64,000 bases of DNA from Macrobrachium rosenbergii (GCF_040412425.1 NC_089744.1:21761501-21825500), one strand, 5' to 3'; shown: positions 10,800-23,512, numbered from the stretch's first letter. Notes: generated by a model not told the origin, from the letters alone. Translations and numbers: made by a program.

Positions 10800-11265
10800 T
10801 ATCCAAGAAATGGCGATTATATTGCAAGACTAACTCTCTATGCCATTAGAGGTCTATCTTAAACTGATTAATACCCAAACCTGAGGGAGAATTTGTCCAT
10901 TCTAACCACTATGAACAGATGCCTTAGACATGATACCTGAGGAAATTGTCCGACTTCGTAAACTGACACCGTTGGCACTCTAGATATCTGTATGTTTTTT
11001 CTTTTGCGCTTTTAACTTAGGTACCAATTTTAGTACGATTTTTTTTTTTTTTACATATTTATGTACGTTTCTTTTCGCTTCAATCTTTACTCTAAGGCTC
11101 TGATGTAGTATAATTCATATTATCGAGTGGACTTAAAGTATGTTCTAAAAATTAAACGACTTCTAGATTTTCAATTTGAGAATAAATGTTTATGAGGAAG
11201 GGAGACATGCTACTATACGGGAAATAACGAATATTTCATAATTATGTAGAAGAGATAATGATGAA
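10800..11265. other. no gene seen
   Basis: AT-rich unique sequence with a T-run at about 11040. Nothing codes convincingly. Confidence 0.45.
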
Positions 11266-11373
11266 ACGGGATGGAGATGGCTTGGACATGTCTGTCACAC
11301 CACCGAGGGGAGAATAATAAGCGACCATGTTAGCTGGGCTCCTAAGGGCACCAGACAACCTAGATCCCGTTAG
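11266..11373 (+). pseudogene. LINE reverse-transcriptase C-terminal relic (WRWLGHV)
   Basis: A 35-codon frame begins TGWRWLGHVCHTTEGRI and ends in TAG. The W-R-W-L-G-H-V block is a common signature near the C-terminus of non-LTR reverse transcriptases. Only the tail survives. Confidence 0.6.
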
Positions 11374-11747
11374 GGGAGAACTATGAACTAGGAGGCTGGA
11401 CACTAGTGGAGATTTGTAGAAGTGAAAGCACAGGAAAGAAAGACACACACATGCGGAATTTCACTTCGGAATTTACGTTAAGGATATGCTCTTTTCCCCT
11501 ATGGATGAGATGCCACCAGAAGGACAGAGCCATCTACTTTACCACATAGAATGAGGTCGCCATCCCCACAAGCTCATATATAATGCAATTTCTTTTCCCC
11601 AAGCTTTTGCGTTGCTCCTACTGCCTTCCTTGATCTTCCCATTAAGAGGCTAGCCTCAAAATATCTCAGAGTTATTTTGAGAAATTTTTGTTTTTAACCA
11701 AAACATGCATTAAACCATAAACACCGGATTACATCAACATCCAAGTG

Positions 11748-11816
<69 letters not shown>
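11748..11816. repeat. (AG)n microsatellite
   Basis: About 68 bp of AG. Confidence 0.95.
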
Positions 11817-11819
<3 letters not shown>

Positions 11820-13040
11820 CCATTTCTAAGAAGTGCTGTTATTTCCAAAACAAATATCAAACCACACGCAACAAGCAAATTAACCTGTAGTACACCAACC
11901 CGATCTTGCCGTTATTTCTATACACCAAAACCTCCACCACGAAGGGAACACAAACTAAGCTACTGTGAAAGGACAAACAAACAAACAAACATACTGAATA
12001 AAAAGCCGTAATCCAACAGCACAACCGTCCTTTGGTTCCTCCGGCAAAGGCCTAATTCCTACCCTGAAGATCCTTCAGCTGGATTGACGACGAGAGGAAC
12101 CACCTAAATTTGGCGGGTCTGTTTACAAAGCTCAAAAGCTACTTTCTCCACTTCTTCTTCGATCCCCTTCAGTTACTTGAGACCCACTCAACACAGAGAC
12201 GACCCCGAGGCAGAAGCCACTGCGCCGTTTGTGGTCGGCGGATATTCGACGCTTGATGCAAGCTCTGTTCTCCTCAAATATTCAATGAATGATTATTCAT
12301 TTCAGAAATATCGTAATTTAAGACAACATTAAACCCAATATTATCATTTAAGACAACATTAAACCCAATATGAAACCCAATCATTCAACTACTTTTAAAC
12401 AAAGCCATTCATGTAGGACTACTAGAACCCTTGTACAGGCAAAAGCCCACCTTTGTTCTTCAGTCTCTATTTCATAGGCCTAAGCTGTAAGAATCTTTGC
12501 ATATAGATAAATCATTAGATACACATATATATAATTGCCTAAAGAATTATATTAAACGAAAACATTACATCAAACATAATGATCAAAGTAATAAAGAGTA
12601 ATAGTCAAGGACCTTGGGTTTCATTCTGAGAAACCCAGGAACATCGACAAAGCTAATCGTCTCCACAGTGCCTACAGCATACTCAAAAGCACCCTAAATG
12701 ATTTGTGGAATGCTCGTTTGAAGGTTCTTACGCTAATAAATCATGTTAAAACTCACCTTTTTTACACACTTCATCTCATCTCCTTCATCGAAACCTGTGT
12801 ACAATTCTGTAAATACCAACTCACTTGAAACTACTTTCTTCTCAGTAGTCACTGGACATACAAAATGCTGTAACGGCTACCATTATATCATTAAAAATAT
12901 TACTTGATTATGGTGATTATTTACATTAAAAAGTGTAACTATTAACGGACTATATGCCTAAATATAATCTACGTACTAGAATTTAATAAACAAAGCTGGT
13001 AGCGACTACACCGATAATATCATATGATACATGTATAAGA
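11817..13040. other. no gene seen
   Basis: AT-rich sequence with a small direct duplication (aagacaacattaaacccaat at about 12320 and 12352). No supported exon. Confidence 0.45.
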
Positions 13041-13041
13041 A

Positions 13042-13046
13042 AGCCA

Positions 13047-13104
<58 letters not shown>

Positions 13105-13106
13105 CA

Positions 13107-13189
<83 letters not shown>

Positions 13190-13251
13190 CAATAATATAC
13201 AAGAACTTTTAATGCTGCCCAGTAATGCACAAAAACTATACATGAATGGCT
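13042..13251. repeat. (TA)n(TG)n microsatellite with inverted flanks
   Basis: A TA tract of about 120 bp, interrupted by a cagta step, then (TG)n. The flanks agccattcat (13042-13051) and atgaatggct (13242-13251) are inverted repeats, so the tract can sit in the loop of a hairpin. Confidence 0.8.
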
Positions 13252-13429
13252 ATCAGTAATACTGTACTATGGAATTATATCTTTCAGGGCTGAAAAAAGG
13301 AACAATGAAATAACAGGGCTGAAAAGAGGAACAATGAAATAAAATATCAACCAATACCGCAAGTACAACAGCGAATGTCTGGGGTTGCCGATATCCAGCC
13401 CTGGGCCAGTCCCTGCCCCATCGGTCGGG

Positions 13430-13805
13430 ACTTGCAGTCTCGACTAACTCTTATATTATACGTCTAACAAAAAAAAGAAAAAAAAAAACTTGCTGTCTCG
13501 ACCAACTCTTATATTACATTTTAATAAAAAACATTTGCTATCTCGACCAACTCTAATATTACAGTTTTAACAAACAAACAAAAAAAAAGCTTGCTGTTTC
13601 GACCAACTCTTATATTACAGTTTTAATACAAAAAAAATTGCTATCTCAACCAACTCTTATATTACACTTGAAACAAAAAAACTTGCTCTCTAGACCCACT
13701 CTTATATTATAGCTTTAATAAAAAAAAAGTTGCTATCTCGACCAACTCTTATATTACACTTGTAACAAAAAAAAATTGCTCTCTGGACCAACTCTTATAT
13801 TATAG
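13430..13805. repeat. minisatellite, about 45-bp unit, about 8 copies
   Basis: Units of the form cttgctgtctcgaccaactc, ttatattaca, gttttaa, then an A-run. The A-run length varies between units. Confidence 0.9.
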
Positions 13806-13903
13806 TAGAAAAAACACTGAAAAAAGGCAACGACTACAAACAACAAGGCAGTGACTTGCCACAATACGCACATGAATAGCAATAAGTATCCTTAAACATA
13901 TAA

Positions 13904-14290
13904 AACAAGTAAAAATTGCTCCTTCAGCGCAATCGAGTTTTCCGTACACCGTACAATCAAGGCCACCGAAAACAGATCTATCTTTCGGTGGTCCCGGTAT
14001 GATGCTGTATGAGCCGCGCCCCATGAATCTTTAACCCCGGCCCGGTGGTGGTGGCCTGGCCTATATCGTTGCCAGACGCACGATTATGGCTAACTTCAAC
14101 CTTAAATAAAATAAAAACCACTGGGGCTAGAGGGCTGCAATTTGGTAAGTTTGATGACCGGAGGGTGGATGATCAACATACCAATTTGCAGAACTCTAAC
14201 CTCAGTAGTTTTTAAGATCTGAGGGCGGACAGAAAAAAGTGCGGACGGACAGACAAAGCCGGCACAACAGTTTTCTTTTCAGGAAACTAA
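13904..14290 (-). repeat. dispersed repeat family A, copy 6
   Basis: Reverse-complement copy from aacaagtaaaaattgctcc to agttttcttttcaggaaac. Confidence 0.85.
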
Positions 14291-14628
14291 CTAGACACGT
14301 CAAGCCAGTCATGTACCTCATGTGGAACGTCAGTTTTGTCAAATAACAGGTCGATGGTGTTTGGCAGAACCATTCCACGTCAATACATCAATGCCAGTAA
14401 TGTTGAACTTCCGATTATTCCACCTTTAAAAATATTACATATCCATCTTGACATACTTTAGAACAGGGAACGACAAATAGGATATTTTTCTTCTTTAGCA
14501 TAAAGTCATCTGTTTCTATTACAACGTTATTAATATCATTTATAATACTTTTAGCGACAATAATAATATTACGGATGAAAAGTGCAGGTGGTGCTACCAA
14601 AATCACATTCTGCTTTATACATCTCTAC

Positions 14629-14631
<3 letters not shown>

Positions 14632-14687
<56 letters not shown>
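14632..14687. repeat. (AAT)n microsatellite
   Basis: About 55 bp of AAT repeats. Confidence 0.95.
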
Positions 14688-14688
<1 letters not shown>

Positions 14689-14874
14689 GGCTCTATTTCT
14701 CATAACAATATACTACAGTGAATTCTCTACATAAAGGTTAAACTACAAAATACTAAAGGAGTAGATACAAAAAAAAAAAAAAAAAAACTACAGGTTTAAT
14801 ACACGTGCTTTCAACAATATTAAGCGTATGCTAAACCCCTCCATATCCCCAAAACAAAATTATCACTGGTCATC

Positions 14875-15111
14875 GTTGGCCCAGCGTTCGACTCTCCGAC
14901 CAGCCAATGAAGAATTAGAGGAATTTACTTCTGGTGACAGAAATTCATTTCTCGTCATAATGTGGTTCGGATTCCACAATAAGCTGTAGGTCCCGTTGCT
15001 AGGTAACCAGTTGGTTCTTAGCCACGTAAAATAAACCTAATCCTTCGGGCCAGCCCTAGGAGAGCTGTTAATCAGCTCAGTGGTCTGGTTAAACTAAGAT
15101 ATACTTAATTT
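14875..15111 (+). mobile_element. tRNA-derived SINE family C, 5'-truncated
   Basis: Retains a B-box-like gcgttcgactctccgacc, then the family body (attagaggaattt, ggttcggattccacaataag, ctgtaggtcccgttgctagg, tccttcgggccagcccta) and the 3' end ctaagatatacttaat. It is flanked by an exact 15-bp target duplication, ttatcactggtcatc, at 14860-14874 and 15112-15126, which is decisive for retroposition. The tRNA head is mostly missing compared with 38040-38317. Confidence 0.92.
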
Positions 15112-15242
15112 TTATCACTGGTCATCAGCATGTTCGTGAGGTTTCTTACAATAATTTTACAAGCTCGCCACTGCTTTGCGTCTGATCTCATTGAATGTTG
15201 GTACACCAAGCTGAACGAAAAATGAGAACCCCGTAGGATGTA

Positions 15243-15545
15243 GCACCATCAGTGCACCTCATGCGGTGCACTGTAGGCATTACTCATGGTTCTTTGCAGC
15301 GTGCCTTCCTGAGGCCCATAACTGCAACCCCTTTCGTTCCTTTCACTCTACCTCCTTTCATATTCTTCTTCCATCTTACTTTCCTAAACCCTCTCCTAAC
15401 AATTCATTCACAGTGCAACTGCTTTGAGGTTTTCCTCCTGTTACACCTTTCAAACCTTTTACTGTCAATTTCCGTTTCAACACTGAATGACCTCATAGGT
15501 CCCAGTGCTTGGCCTTTGGCCTAAATTCTATATTCAATTCAATTC
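15243..15545 (-). repeat. dispersed repeat family B, copy 4
   Basis: Reverse-complement copy from caccatcagtgcacctcatg to ctttggcctaaattctat, followed by a short (TTCAA)n-like run. Confidence 0.85.
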
Positions 15546-15679
15546 AATTCAGCAAAAATGGGAGATGCTAGATCGCGATGTCAAGTTAAACAACCTTCTG
15601 ATACTAACATTAAAACACATTCTTAACTTGTCAAGGTTTGACATCTTCACTATAAAAACAAGGGATACATAATAATAGA

Positions 15680-16757
15680 ACGTGCAAAAACTCTTGAAAA
15701 AAAGGCATTTCACAGCAGCTGTGCTTTCTCAGAAGTTCTGCAGTGACATATATGCTCTAATGCACAAACCCCTGCGCAAGTTTGCAACACGATTGTCATC
15801 AATGTTATCAGAGGTGAGGATGAAACCCAAATACTTAATTTCTTTTACATATTCAATTGTAGTACCATCAATGTCAACATGATTCTGTGGCAGCTCATTG
15901 TTCTTGCAGTTGCTGAAAACATTGAATTTCACAGAATTTATGTATTTAGAGCACTCATCGACCAGGCACTGCAAATCACTCAGCGGTGGACAAAACACCG
16001 CAATGTCATCAGCATAGGTCATATGGTTGGCAATCTCACAACTCACTACTTAGCCTTTCCGATAAAACATCACTATGTAAGCTGAAAAGATTGGCTGACA
16101 ACTCAGAGCCCTGTTTTACTCCACAAATAACACTAAATTCTTCCGGTATATCAGTACCCCATTTTACATTCATTTTTTGAGTCCAGTACCAGTATTGACA
16201 TGTCAATAAAGCAAAAATATATAGGAGTTTTGCGTCTACTGTATTCAATAATCGCGTTTTTCAGAATAGCTATGGCTATGTCAGTTCCATGTTTTGCCTT
16301 ACATGCAAACTGACGATCTGAAGTAGACAAGAAAGCTGAACATTTTATAAGTAACAACGGCCTCTAATACCTTTGACAAAACCGTTGAGAGAGAAATTGG
16401 TCTATAATTACTTAAACTGCTGATGTCACCATTTTTATCCTGCATGATAGGAACAATCATAACTCTCAACAATTCTTCAGGGAGAAATGAGTGACAAAAA
16501 CAATTAAAAAGCAAACCCAATAAAACGCACAACACAGGGTGGGCTAATATAATGAGCTGAGCAGTTAATCCATCATGACCAGGACTGCTATTTGCATTTA
16601 TTTCTTTAATTGCCCATTTTACATCATCAACTGTGACCTCGAAATGACCACCTGCCTGGATGAGTGTGTTTAGGATGCGAATCATCATTAAATATAACCT
16701 TATAGCGGCTTCTCCACAAGTTACAAACAGCATTACTTCTAAAGGCATTCTCAACAC
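15680..16757 (-). pseudogene. LINE ORF2, reverse-transcriptase region (decayed)
   Basis: Successive - strand frames give the RT blocks in order. They are INANSSPGHDGLTAQLI; LPEELLRVMIVPIMQDKNG with NYRPISLSTVLSKVLE; HGTDIAIAILKNAI with IYFCFIDMS; the motif GVKQGSELSANLF; and MTYADDIAVFC carrying the YADD catalytic box. EIKYLGFILTSD follows. The frame breaks several times (near 16300, 16200 and 16040), so it is dead. It continues the endonuclease at 17282-18280. Family position: an APE-type LINE of the jockey/CR1/L2 kind; finer placement would need a tree. Confidence 0.85.
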
Positions 16758-17281
16758 ATTCAGGCAGCTTAGTTTTAATAATATTCTTCTTGTTGCTAAT
16801 TTCCTTCCAAAAAAATTCTTGAGTTCCCTTTTAAATTAATCGCAGTCTTCCTATTTACGATGTTTTCCCTTTGCCTTTTACAGTCTTTCAAAGCTCACTT
16901 AAAACGTAGTCTTGAATACGTCATATCCCAGTATATGGGACCAAGGCGAGGTTTACCATTGTCCCTCCACCATTTTAACGGTCCTTCGACTCGCGGTGAT
17001 CGTCATATACCAATTCACTCCAATCAGGGATCTTCCCATAATTAGGTTTTGATCATAATGCACTGCCTGACGACAATAAGACTGTCATGATATTATTTTA
17101 TTATAATAATCACGTATTAATGATCTGTGTTCCAAATTTCGACAGACGGGGTCTCGACATGAAAAGGATTCAATTGGCAAGGGAATACGCTTTAATGAAC
17201 TTTCTGTTTTAACGTAGCCTACTAGTCATTTTTATTACGGACAGCATAATTTATCGAATTATTCAGTTCTAAAGTTGTCAT
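16758..17281 (-). pseudogene. LINE ORF2 linker between endonuclease and RT (degraded)
   Basis: This stretch lies between the endonuclease and RT blocks of the same LINE. No motif is recognisable in it and stops are frequent. Confidence 0.5.
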
Positions 17282-18280
17282 AGGTGCCTAGTAGGACAAA
17301 TCGATGGAAACACACAATGCATCGTGGTCGGATCCAATTCGGTCATGAATCGTTTGGATCCGCTGAAACTTCCCAAACAGAGACGTGGGGCAAACAACAT
17401 GATCTAGCCACCGGGTGTGGCCCCCCGTGGCATCACCTTCCCAAGTGTAAGTGTCCTGTGGCAGCAACTACACACCAGCTACACTATAGTTATATTAGTA
17501 TTCACTGCAAATTTGAATAAGCTCTTCACCAAATCTCGACTGCGGATGGGCATTGAAGTCACCGGTAGCAATTGCACAGTTATTAATGTGATCTTCCATC
17601 ATACAGTGTATCTTAGCTAAATATTCTACATACTCTTCCACGTTTTCCCCATTATCAAAAGGAAGGTAACAGCCGATGACACGGAAATGCCGAGAATCAA
17701 TTTTCACCTTAATGCAAATTAACCTATCATCATTTGTTGCAGTGTGGGAAATATACCCAGCTAGACTTTTTTCTGAAAAGAAAAGCCACCCCACCAAAAG
17801 GTCTCCCAAGCGATAGTCCTTGTGATAGGTCAACTGGTTAAGAAGTTAAGTATACCTTAGTTTAGCCAGACCACTGAGCTGATTAACAGCTCTCCTAGAG
17901 CTGGCCCGAAGGATTAGATTTATTTTACGTGACAGAGAAGCAACTGGTTACCTAGCAACTGGACCTACAGCTTATTGTGGAATCCGAACCACATTATAGC
18001 TAGAAATGAATTTCTATCACCAGAAATAAATTCCTCTAATTCTTCATCGGCCGGCCGGAGAATCGAACGCAGGCCCAGCAAAATGCAAGCCGAGAACGAT
18101 ATCGACCCATCCAAAGAGGAACTAGGTCAACTGGTGATGTCCCATAAGGCATTCTCATCTATAGATCCTAAAAAATCCTGTTGTTGCACAGGCAACCACG
18201 TCTCTTGCAAGCAAACCATGTCTGAAATTTCACACAGCTTCCTCACGCAGTGAACATTTGACTTCATAGTTCGACAGTTA
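17282..18280 (-). pseudogene. LINE ORF2, APE endonuclease domain, split by a SINE
   Basis: In order on the - strand: MKSNVHCVRKLCEISD with VCLQETWLPVQ (QETW catalytic block, about 18150-18260); LGRPFGGVAFLFRKK (about 17765-17815); RVIGCYLPFDNGENVEEY; CAIATGDFNAHP (GDFN block); and RWLDHVVCPTS with DRIGSDHDALCV (SDH block, about 17300-17400). These are the standard motifs of apurinic/apyrimidinic-type endonucleases that nick target DNA for retrotransposition. The domain is cut by a SINE at 17839-18122 and by at least one frameshift near 17765. Confidence 0.85.
17839..18122 (-). mobile_element. tRNA-derived SINE family C, full-length, inserted in the LINE
   Basis: On the - strand it begins with a tRNA-like head (gggtcgatatcgttctcgg, then a B-box-like tgcgttcgattctccggcc) and ends taaactaaggtatacttaac-like. 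It is flanked by a perfect 13-bp target duplication, taggtcaactggt, at 17826-17838 and 18123-18135, inside the LINE endonuclease. It is younger than the LINE. Confidence 0.93.
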
Positions 18281-18376
18281 AATCAAGAAATTCTCGTGAC
18301 TGTCTCCTAAAAATGTTGTATTTAAACGTAAGATCTAAAAATTGATTACAAAAAACAAATATATTAGGTATATAAG

Positions 18377-18879
18377 TTAATCATACCATCTTTCCACAAG
18401 AACATCCTTGTGCCAATTCTCAGGTCTACAGAAATCAGGAATCGCCTCCTTGACCATTCCCCTAATTGTTATCACCTTGAAGGACTTGTAATTAGGATGG
18501 CGCTGGATCTGCTGATGACACTCCGTTGCCCCTCAACTCCTGCAATCTCTTCCACGCGAGCTCTCAAGGCCTCAGCATCTGCGTCAGGAGGAGACAGTCT
18601 TGAGACAAAAATACTCGCATCCCGCACCTGCTGGGCAGCGCCGCTAATCCCTCTCCAGGTCCAGATCTCGTTCCAATAATAGTAGAAGATCGCCGTCGTC
18701 TTGGCTGAAAATTTTAGAAGTCTGCGAAGAACGTAGATTATTTTTTCGATGCCTACCTTTCCTTGGGGGGTGTCTCTGTAACTGCCGCCATTCCTGGCCA
18801 TCATTCAAGCTTTGATGGGCTGCCGTTGTCTTCTTCCGGTACCAACAAGTATCAGTACTGTAGGACTGTTTCTCTAGAT
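18377..18879 (-). pseudogene. LINE ORF1 (RNA-binding gag-like protein), C-terminal part
   Basis: Frames give AAQQVRDASIFVSRLSPP, an RRM-like opening typical of LINE ORF1 proteins. After a frameshift near 18530 come RHPNYKSFKVITIRGMV and FCRPENWHKDVLVERW, then a stop at 18377. The FKV...P..W...VLVERW end is a familiar ORF1 C-terminus. It lies just upstream of the endonuclease start, giving the ORF1-ORF2 order of a two-ORF LINE. Confidence 0.75.
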
Positions 18880-19239
18880 CAGTGGATCTTAACCCCAGGG
18901 TCTCCAAACCATTTCAATGGGTCCCCAAGGGTTATAACCAAATGGGCTTATTATTTCCCCAATACTCTTGTTATAATTATTATTATCAGAGAAAATATTG
19001 TAGTAAGAAGACATAATTCATTACTATCTAAGGCTTAGATACTAATGAATTGCGTATTCTTAATACATTATTTTCTCTAATAATTGTATCAATAAAAATC
19101 TCTGCATGTAATTTTTGTTTCCGTGACACATTTTCATAAGCTTAATTATATAAAAAGAAAATGTTTCTGAGGGCATGGGTCGCCGTGGTTAATTTGGACA
19201 AGATTTTGGGTCGCTGCCAAAAAAGGTTAAGAACCACTG
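18880..19239. mobile_element. hAT-type MITE, 360 bp
   Basis: The termini cagtggatcttaaccc and ggttaagaaccactg are inverted copies of the usual CAGTGGTTCTTAACC hAT end. The flanks ctctagat (18872-18879) and ctctactg (19240-19247) look like a decayed 8-bp target duplication of the nTCTAGAn type. There is no transposase. The interior is AT-rich, with gggtcgccgtggtta and gggtcgctgcc inside the right end. It sits in the LINE ORF1 region. Confidence 0.88.
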
Positions 19240-19480
19240 CTCTACTGTAGATCAGTTTATGTCTTTCCTACATAGTTATTTAACTCTGAAACTATCTTCA
19301 AAAAGGTTTCACAAACAACGCTAACCGCTCACTCATTTCCTTGGCTATAATATTGACCCTTTAAAAATTAACCTAAAGATTTCCCATACTCTCCTAAGTA
19401 TAGTTTTCTGTCTAACCCCACTGATTCTCACATTTTCTTCCATTCCCTTTAACCTTAACCTTTGCACAAATGATTATCAT
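19240..19480 (-). pseudogene. LINE ORF1, upstream part (probable)
   Basis: Beyond the MITE the - strand still reads coding-like fragments such as LKGMEENVRISGVRQKT and EMSERLALFVK, with FLKIVSELNNYVGKT. These would suit the coiled-coil N-terminal half of an ORF1 protein. The frame is broken and the 5' end of the LINE is not identifiable. Confidence 0.45.
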
Positions 19481-19834
19481 TATTCTTCTTTACCTCTCCT
19501 TTGTAAACTATGTCAAACAAGGCTGAAACAGAATTTTCCATGGAGCTGTTTAAGTACAAGAATATGGAACGTGATAACTGACCTAACATCGATTATAACA
19601 TTTGCTTTTTCAAATATAAAACAAACGATCACTTTTCTCCTTTCTCGTCCATCTTCCTTCTTTTTCTCTTTCCCTTTAGGAATCCAGTCAATGACTGGAC
19701 CTAAATGTAACACTGGCAAGTAAGCCAATATATATAAATTCTCATGTGAGGACTCTGGTGCGCGTGGGCAGATAAGGGGTAATAGGAATTACTGGAGAAG
19801 CCAAATATTTGCTCTGTGCTGCCTACCATTACAG

Positions 19835-19925
19835 ACCCCTCCAGTCACCCAGTTTGAAAATAACCGCGGGTATGGCGCCTTCCATTAGTCTACCACAAGT
19901 CAAACAAGAGGGGGAGACTGTAAAG
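19835..19925 (+). CDS. possible small exon, unknown
   Basis: A pyrimidine-rich acceptor (gctctgtgctgcctaccattacag) and a donor (aag|gtgagg) bracket a 91-base segment with one fully open frame, which includes MAPSISLPQVKQEGETVK. No neighbouring exon was found and the segment may be chance. Confidence 0.25.
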
Positions 19926-20283
19926 GTGAGGTGGAACTGGGGTATCTCCGCAATTAGCACCTTCATACTGAAAACACCAGGTGACACTATAGAGTTTACA
20001 GAGCAGACAAAGTAATCTTCAATCAACATGACAATGTACACGGCATTCACAGATAAACCCAATTTCAAGAATTGTTTTAAAAATTCGCATGCAATTAACT
20101 TCTTCAGCTTAATTACTTGTGAGACTATATTCTGCGGTCAATTAACTCCAGTTTACCTTCGTCAATATTAGCTTCAATTAGTAATAACTCATTATGTCGA
20201 TTCGATAATTATACCAAATTATTTCTCGATTTCAGTCATGACGATTTTGCACCAAATCAAACTTGAAATACAATATGTCGAGG

Positions 20284-20502
<219 letters not shown>

Positions 20503-21042
20503 GTACATAGCCATTTACGTACCAGAAAAATCAAATCTGCCATACAGATAAATATACCAACAATGTTATTTATATTATACTTATATTCATTTGTTATGCT
20601 GTATGTTATGCTGCTAAAATAAAGCCAATGGATACACCCAAACACTTAACATCAACACTACCACACGGCTCGGCATAAATATTTGCAACAAGGAGACAAT
20701 TCCAAATTTAATTAGGCTTGCAGGCTGAGAATGCAATTAACTTGAAATAAGGGTGTGAACTCGCCAACGCACTGTCGATCGCACTTACAGTATAACCGAC
20801 AAAAGGTAATTTAGGAAATGAAGCTTGCAACTTGTTGCCAACATATTCTGTAATCATGTTGAGTGGTTTTCAATTCGTGACTACTTGCGCTGGTACTACG
20901 TAATCTAGAGAGAAGAAGAAGAAGAGGCTATATATACCGGGTGTAAACAAATGCTTAAACATAGATTAACAAGCAAATGGATCTTACAATAAATGCAAAT
21001 GAAGAAGGAGCAATATTTTGTCAATGGAGTAGAAACAGAATA

Positions 21043-21292
21043 GGATATAGAATTTAGGCCAAGAGCTGGGACTTACAAGGTCATTCAGCGCTGAAGATGA
21101 AATTCACAGTAAAAATGTTTGAAAGGTGTAACAGGAAGACAATCTCACAGTTGCACTATGAAACAATTGTTAAGAGAGGGTGGAAGTACGATGGAAGAAA
21201 AAGAATATGAACCGATGTACAGTAAAAGGAATGAAAGGGGCTGCAGCTAGGGACCGCAGGGACGCTGCTAAGAACCTTGAGTAAACCCTGTT
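21043..21292 (+). repeat. dispersed repeat family B, copy 3
   Basis: Lacks a few bases of the aggccaaaggcc head. The 3' end stops at ccttgagtaa, before the usual gcctacagtgc. Confidence 0.8.
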
Positions 21293-21299
21293 GGGGACT

Positions 21300-22067
21300 G
21301 GAGTAGGAAGGTAGGAATCGGTTCAAGGCACCAACCAATTACTGATACCTACCACTACAAACTCTCTGATAATGGAGACCTTTGTCAAGGTACGCCACTT
21401 TCCTTTTCCCTGCACATACACCAAATAGTCTGTCATATTCTTTATATATTCTCTTCTTTTCTTACACATCTGAAGACACTGAATTACCACACATCTTCGC
21501 CTTTATCAGAATTCCCCGCTAGGGAGTTACAAAACTTAAAATGAATTAATGATTCGTCCACAGCCAATCCTACATCTAGACAGGTCGGGCAGGCTGAGTG
21601 CATAAATAAAAGCATTCAGAACGCATAGCAAAACACGACAACCACAGAAAATAAATAAATAACCTACTGGCTCTCCAAACGTAATGGCTTCCAGTGTCTA
21701 GTAACCACCAAGTGGTCAGGACAGGCAAAGAATTCCCCGGGAAAACACAAATACAGAAAGCTCAGTAAAAATATGCAAGATTAACTGATGGAACCCTTTT
21801 CGGAAAAAGGAATGAAGTGTTGATGACAATAGCCGGTTAAAGAAAAATGAATAACAGTTGTGCATAGGATGTAAGATAAAGGAGCTAGTACACAAACAAC
21901 TGGTAATGATAAGGAGACATTCTGAAGGAATGACAAGAAGACACGACAAAATAAGAGTGAGCATACTGGTCAAAGATGTAATGGTAAGAAATATGTTTGA
22001 TTTGGAAATCATGTCATAGAGATGCAGCATGTGGTCTCAATGTACATGCCACAATGAGGACACTAAA

Positions 22068-22069
<2 letters not shown>
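21300..22069. other. no gene seen
   Basis: Mostly unique sequence with no splice-bounded frame that I can support. Confidence 0.45.

Positions 22070-22151
<82 letters not shown>
22070..22151. repeat. (TA)n microsatellite
   Basis: About 80 bp of pure TA. Confidence 0.95.
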
Positions 22152-22154
<3 letters not shown>

Positions 22155-22289
22155 CATAAAGCCGACACCGGTTAGGATCTACATTCTGTATATAAACCTT
22201 ATTCTCCTTAGAAGTTTCCATCGTCAGCTTTTGGGAATTAAGTAACTATTAAGTTCCCTAACCCTCCACAATCCATACAAAAACAGTAA

Positions 22290-22291
<2 letters not shown>

Positions 22292-22330
<39 letters not shown>
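22292..22330. repeat. (TG)n microsatellite
   Basis: About 38 bp of TG. Confidence 0.95.
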
Positions 22331-22332
<2 letters not shown>

Positions 22333-22663
22333 TGTGGGCGGATGTTTGTGTTGTGTATAAGGGTAGTTTTAAGTACATAAACACCCACACGCTTACACTA
22401 CGCTTGAAACGAACCATGAATAATTTTAATATCATCCTATAGTTCTTTTCAAATTCCATGAAATATACGTTTGGTAGTTGTAGCTCCCTATAAACCAAAG
22501 CCTCATAGAAAACGCGTACATACAGATATACATCCAAATAAGAAGCAATCCCATCAGAAGGATTCTTGGGGCGTGAAATAAAATCAGATGAGCCCAAACG
22601 AATTAAGTCCGCCACGTCTCATTTGGGAGAGCAACGTCACTTACAGGAGTTGAAGGGAACATT

Positions 22664-22667
<4 letters not shown>

Positions 22668-22723
<56 letters not shown>
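22668..22723. repeat. (TC)n microsatellite
   Basis: About 55 bp of TC. Confidence 0.95.
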
Positions 22724-22725
<2 letters not shown>

Positions 22726-22832
22726 GACAGACTGAGACCGGGTTTTACTTAGAGCTTATTTACGGCATTTAAATTCTGGAGCTAAACAGCTTAATTGGCT
22801 TTCTGTAATCATCCTGATACAGATTTCTGAAA

Positions 22833-23157
22833 TTACTCTTCGGCACAATCGAGTTTTCTTTACAGCGTACAATGTTGTATGAGTCGGGGCCCATGATACT
22901 TTCAGCCACTGCCCGGTGGTGGCTTTTCCTATAGCGTTGCCAGACGCACGATCATGGGTAACTTTAACCTTAAAATAATAACTACTGATGCTAGAGGGCT
23001 GCAATTCGGTATGTTTGATGATTGGAGGGTGGATGATCAACATAACAATTTGCAGCCCTCTAGCCTTAGTGGTTTTTTTAAGATGAAGGCGGACAGAAAA
23101 AGTGCGGACGGACGGACAAAGACATCTCGATAGATTTCTTTTACAGAAAACTAAAAG
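22833..23157 (-). repeat. dispersed repeat family A, copy 7
   Basis: Reverse-complement copy from cttcggcacaatcgag to ttttacagaaaactaaaag. Shorter than average: part of the ccaccgaaag hairpin is missing. Confidence 0.85.
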
Positions 23158-23399
23158 CACCTAATTACATTTATCAGCATGGGATCTTACAAGCTGAGAA
23201 AAGACACAGCCCTCGACATTTTTAGCTGATGGAGGGATTGAGGTACATTATGTTGGCTGGATTAAAAAAAGGAATTTTTAAATCCTCGTCCGGGTTCTGG
23301 TCCATTTCAAAATGTCTGCCGTAAAATTTCATTAAAATCCTTCAGTAACTTTTGGGGGTATATTGCTGATAGAATTTTGTTGACAGGTAAACAAACAGA

Positions 23400-23480
23400 C
23401 AAATACTGACGGGCTAGTTAAGAAAAAGGTTTCGACCTTCAGTAAAGTCTTCTTCAGATTCCTTCCAGATTCGTCTGCGG
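23400..23480 (-). other. retroelement-tail / hammerhead-like motif
   Basis: On the - strand CTGAAGA, a GACTT...AAGGTC stem and GAAAC follow each other (23457 to 23429). This is the CUGANGA, stem II, GAAA order of a hammerhead core. A GTC cleavage site at the right spacing is not evident, so this is at most a decayed motif. Confidence 0.35.
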
Positions 23481-23512
23481 AGGTAAATATTAACTGATAG
23501 ACAGGAAAGCAA

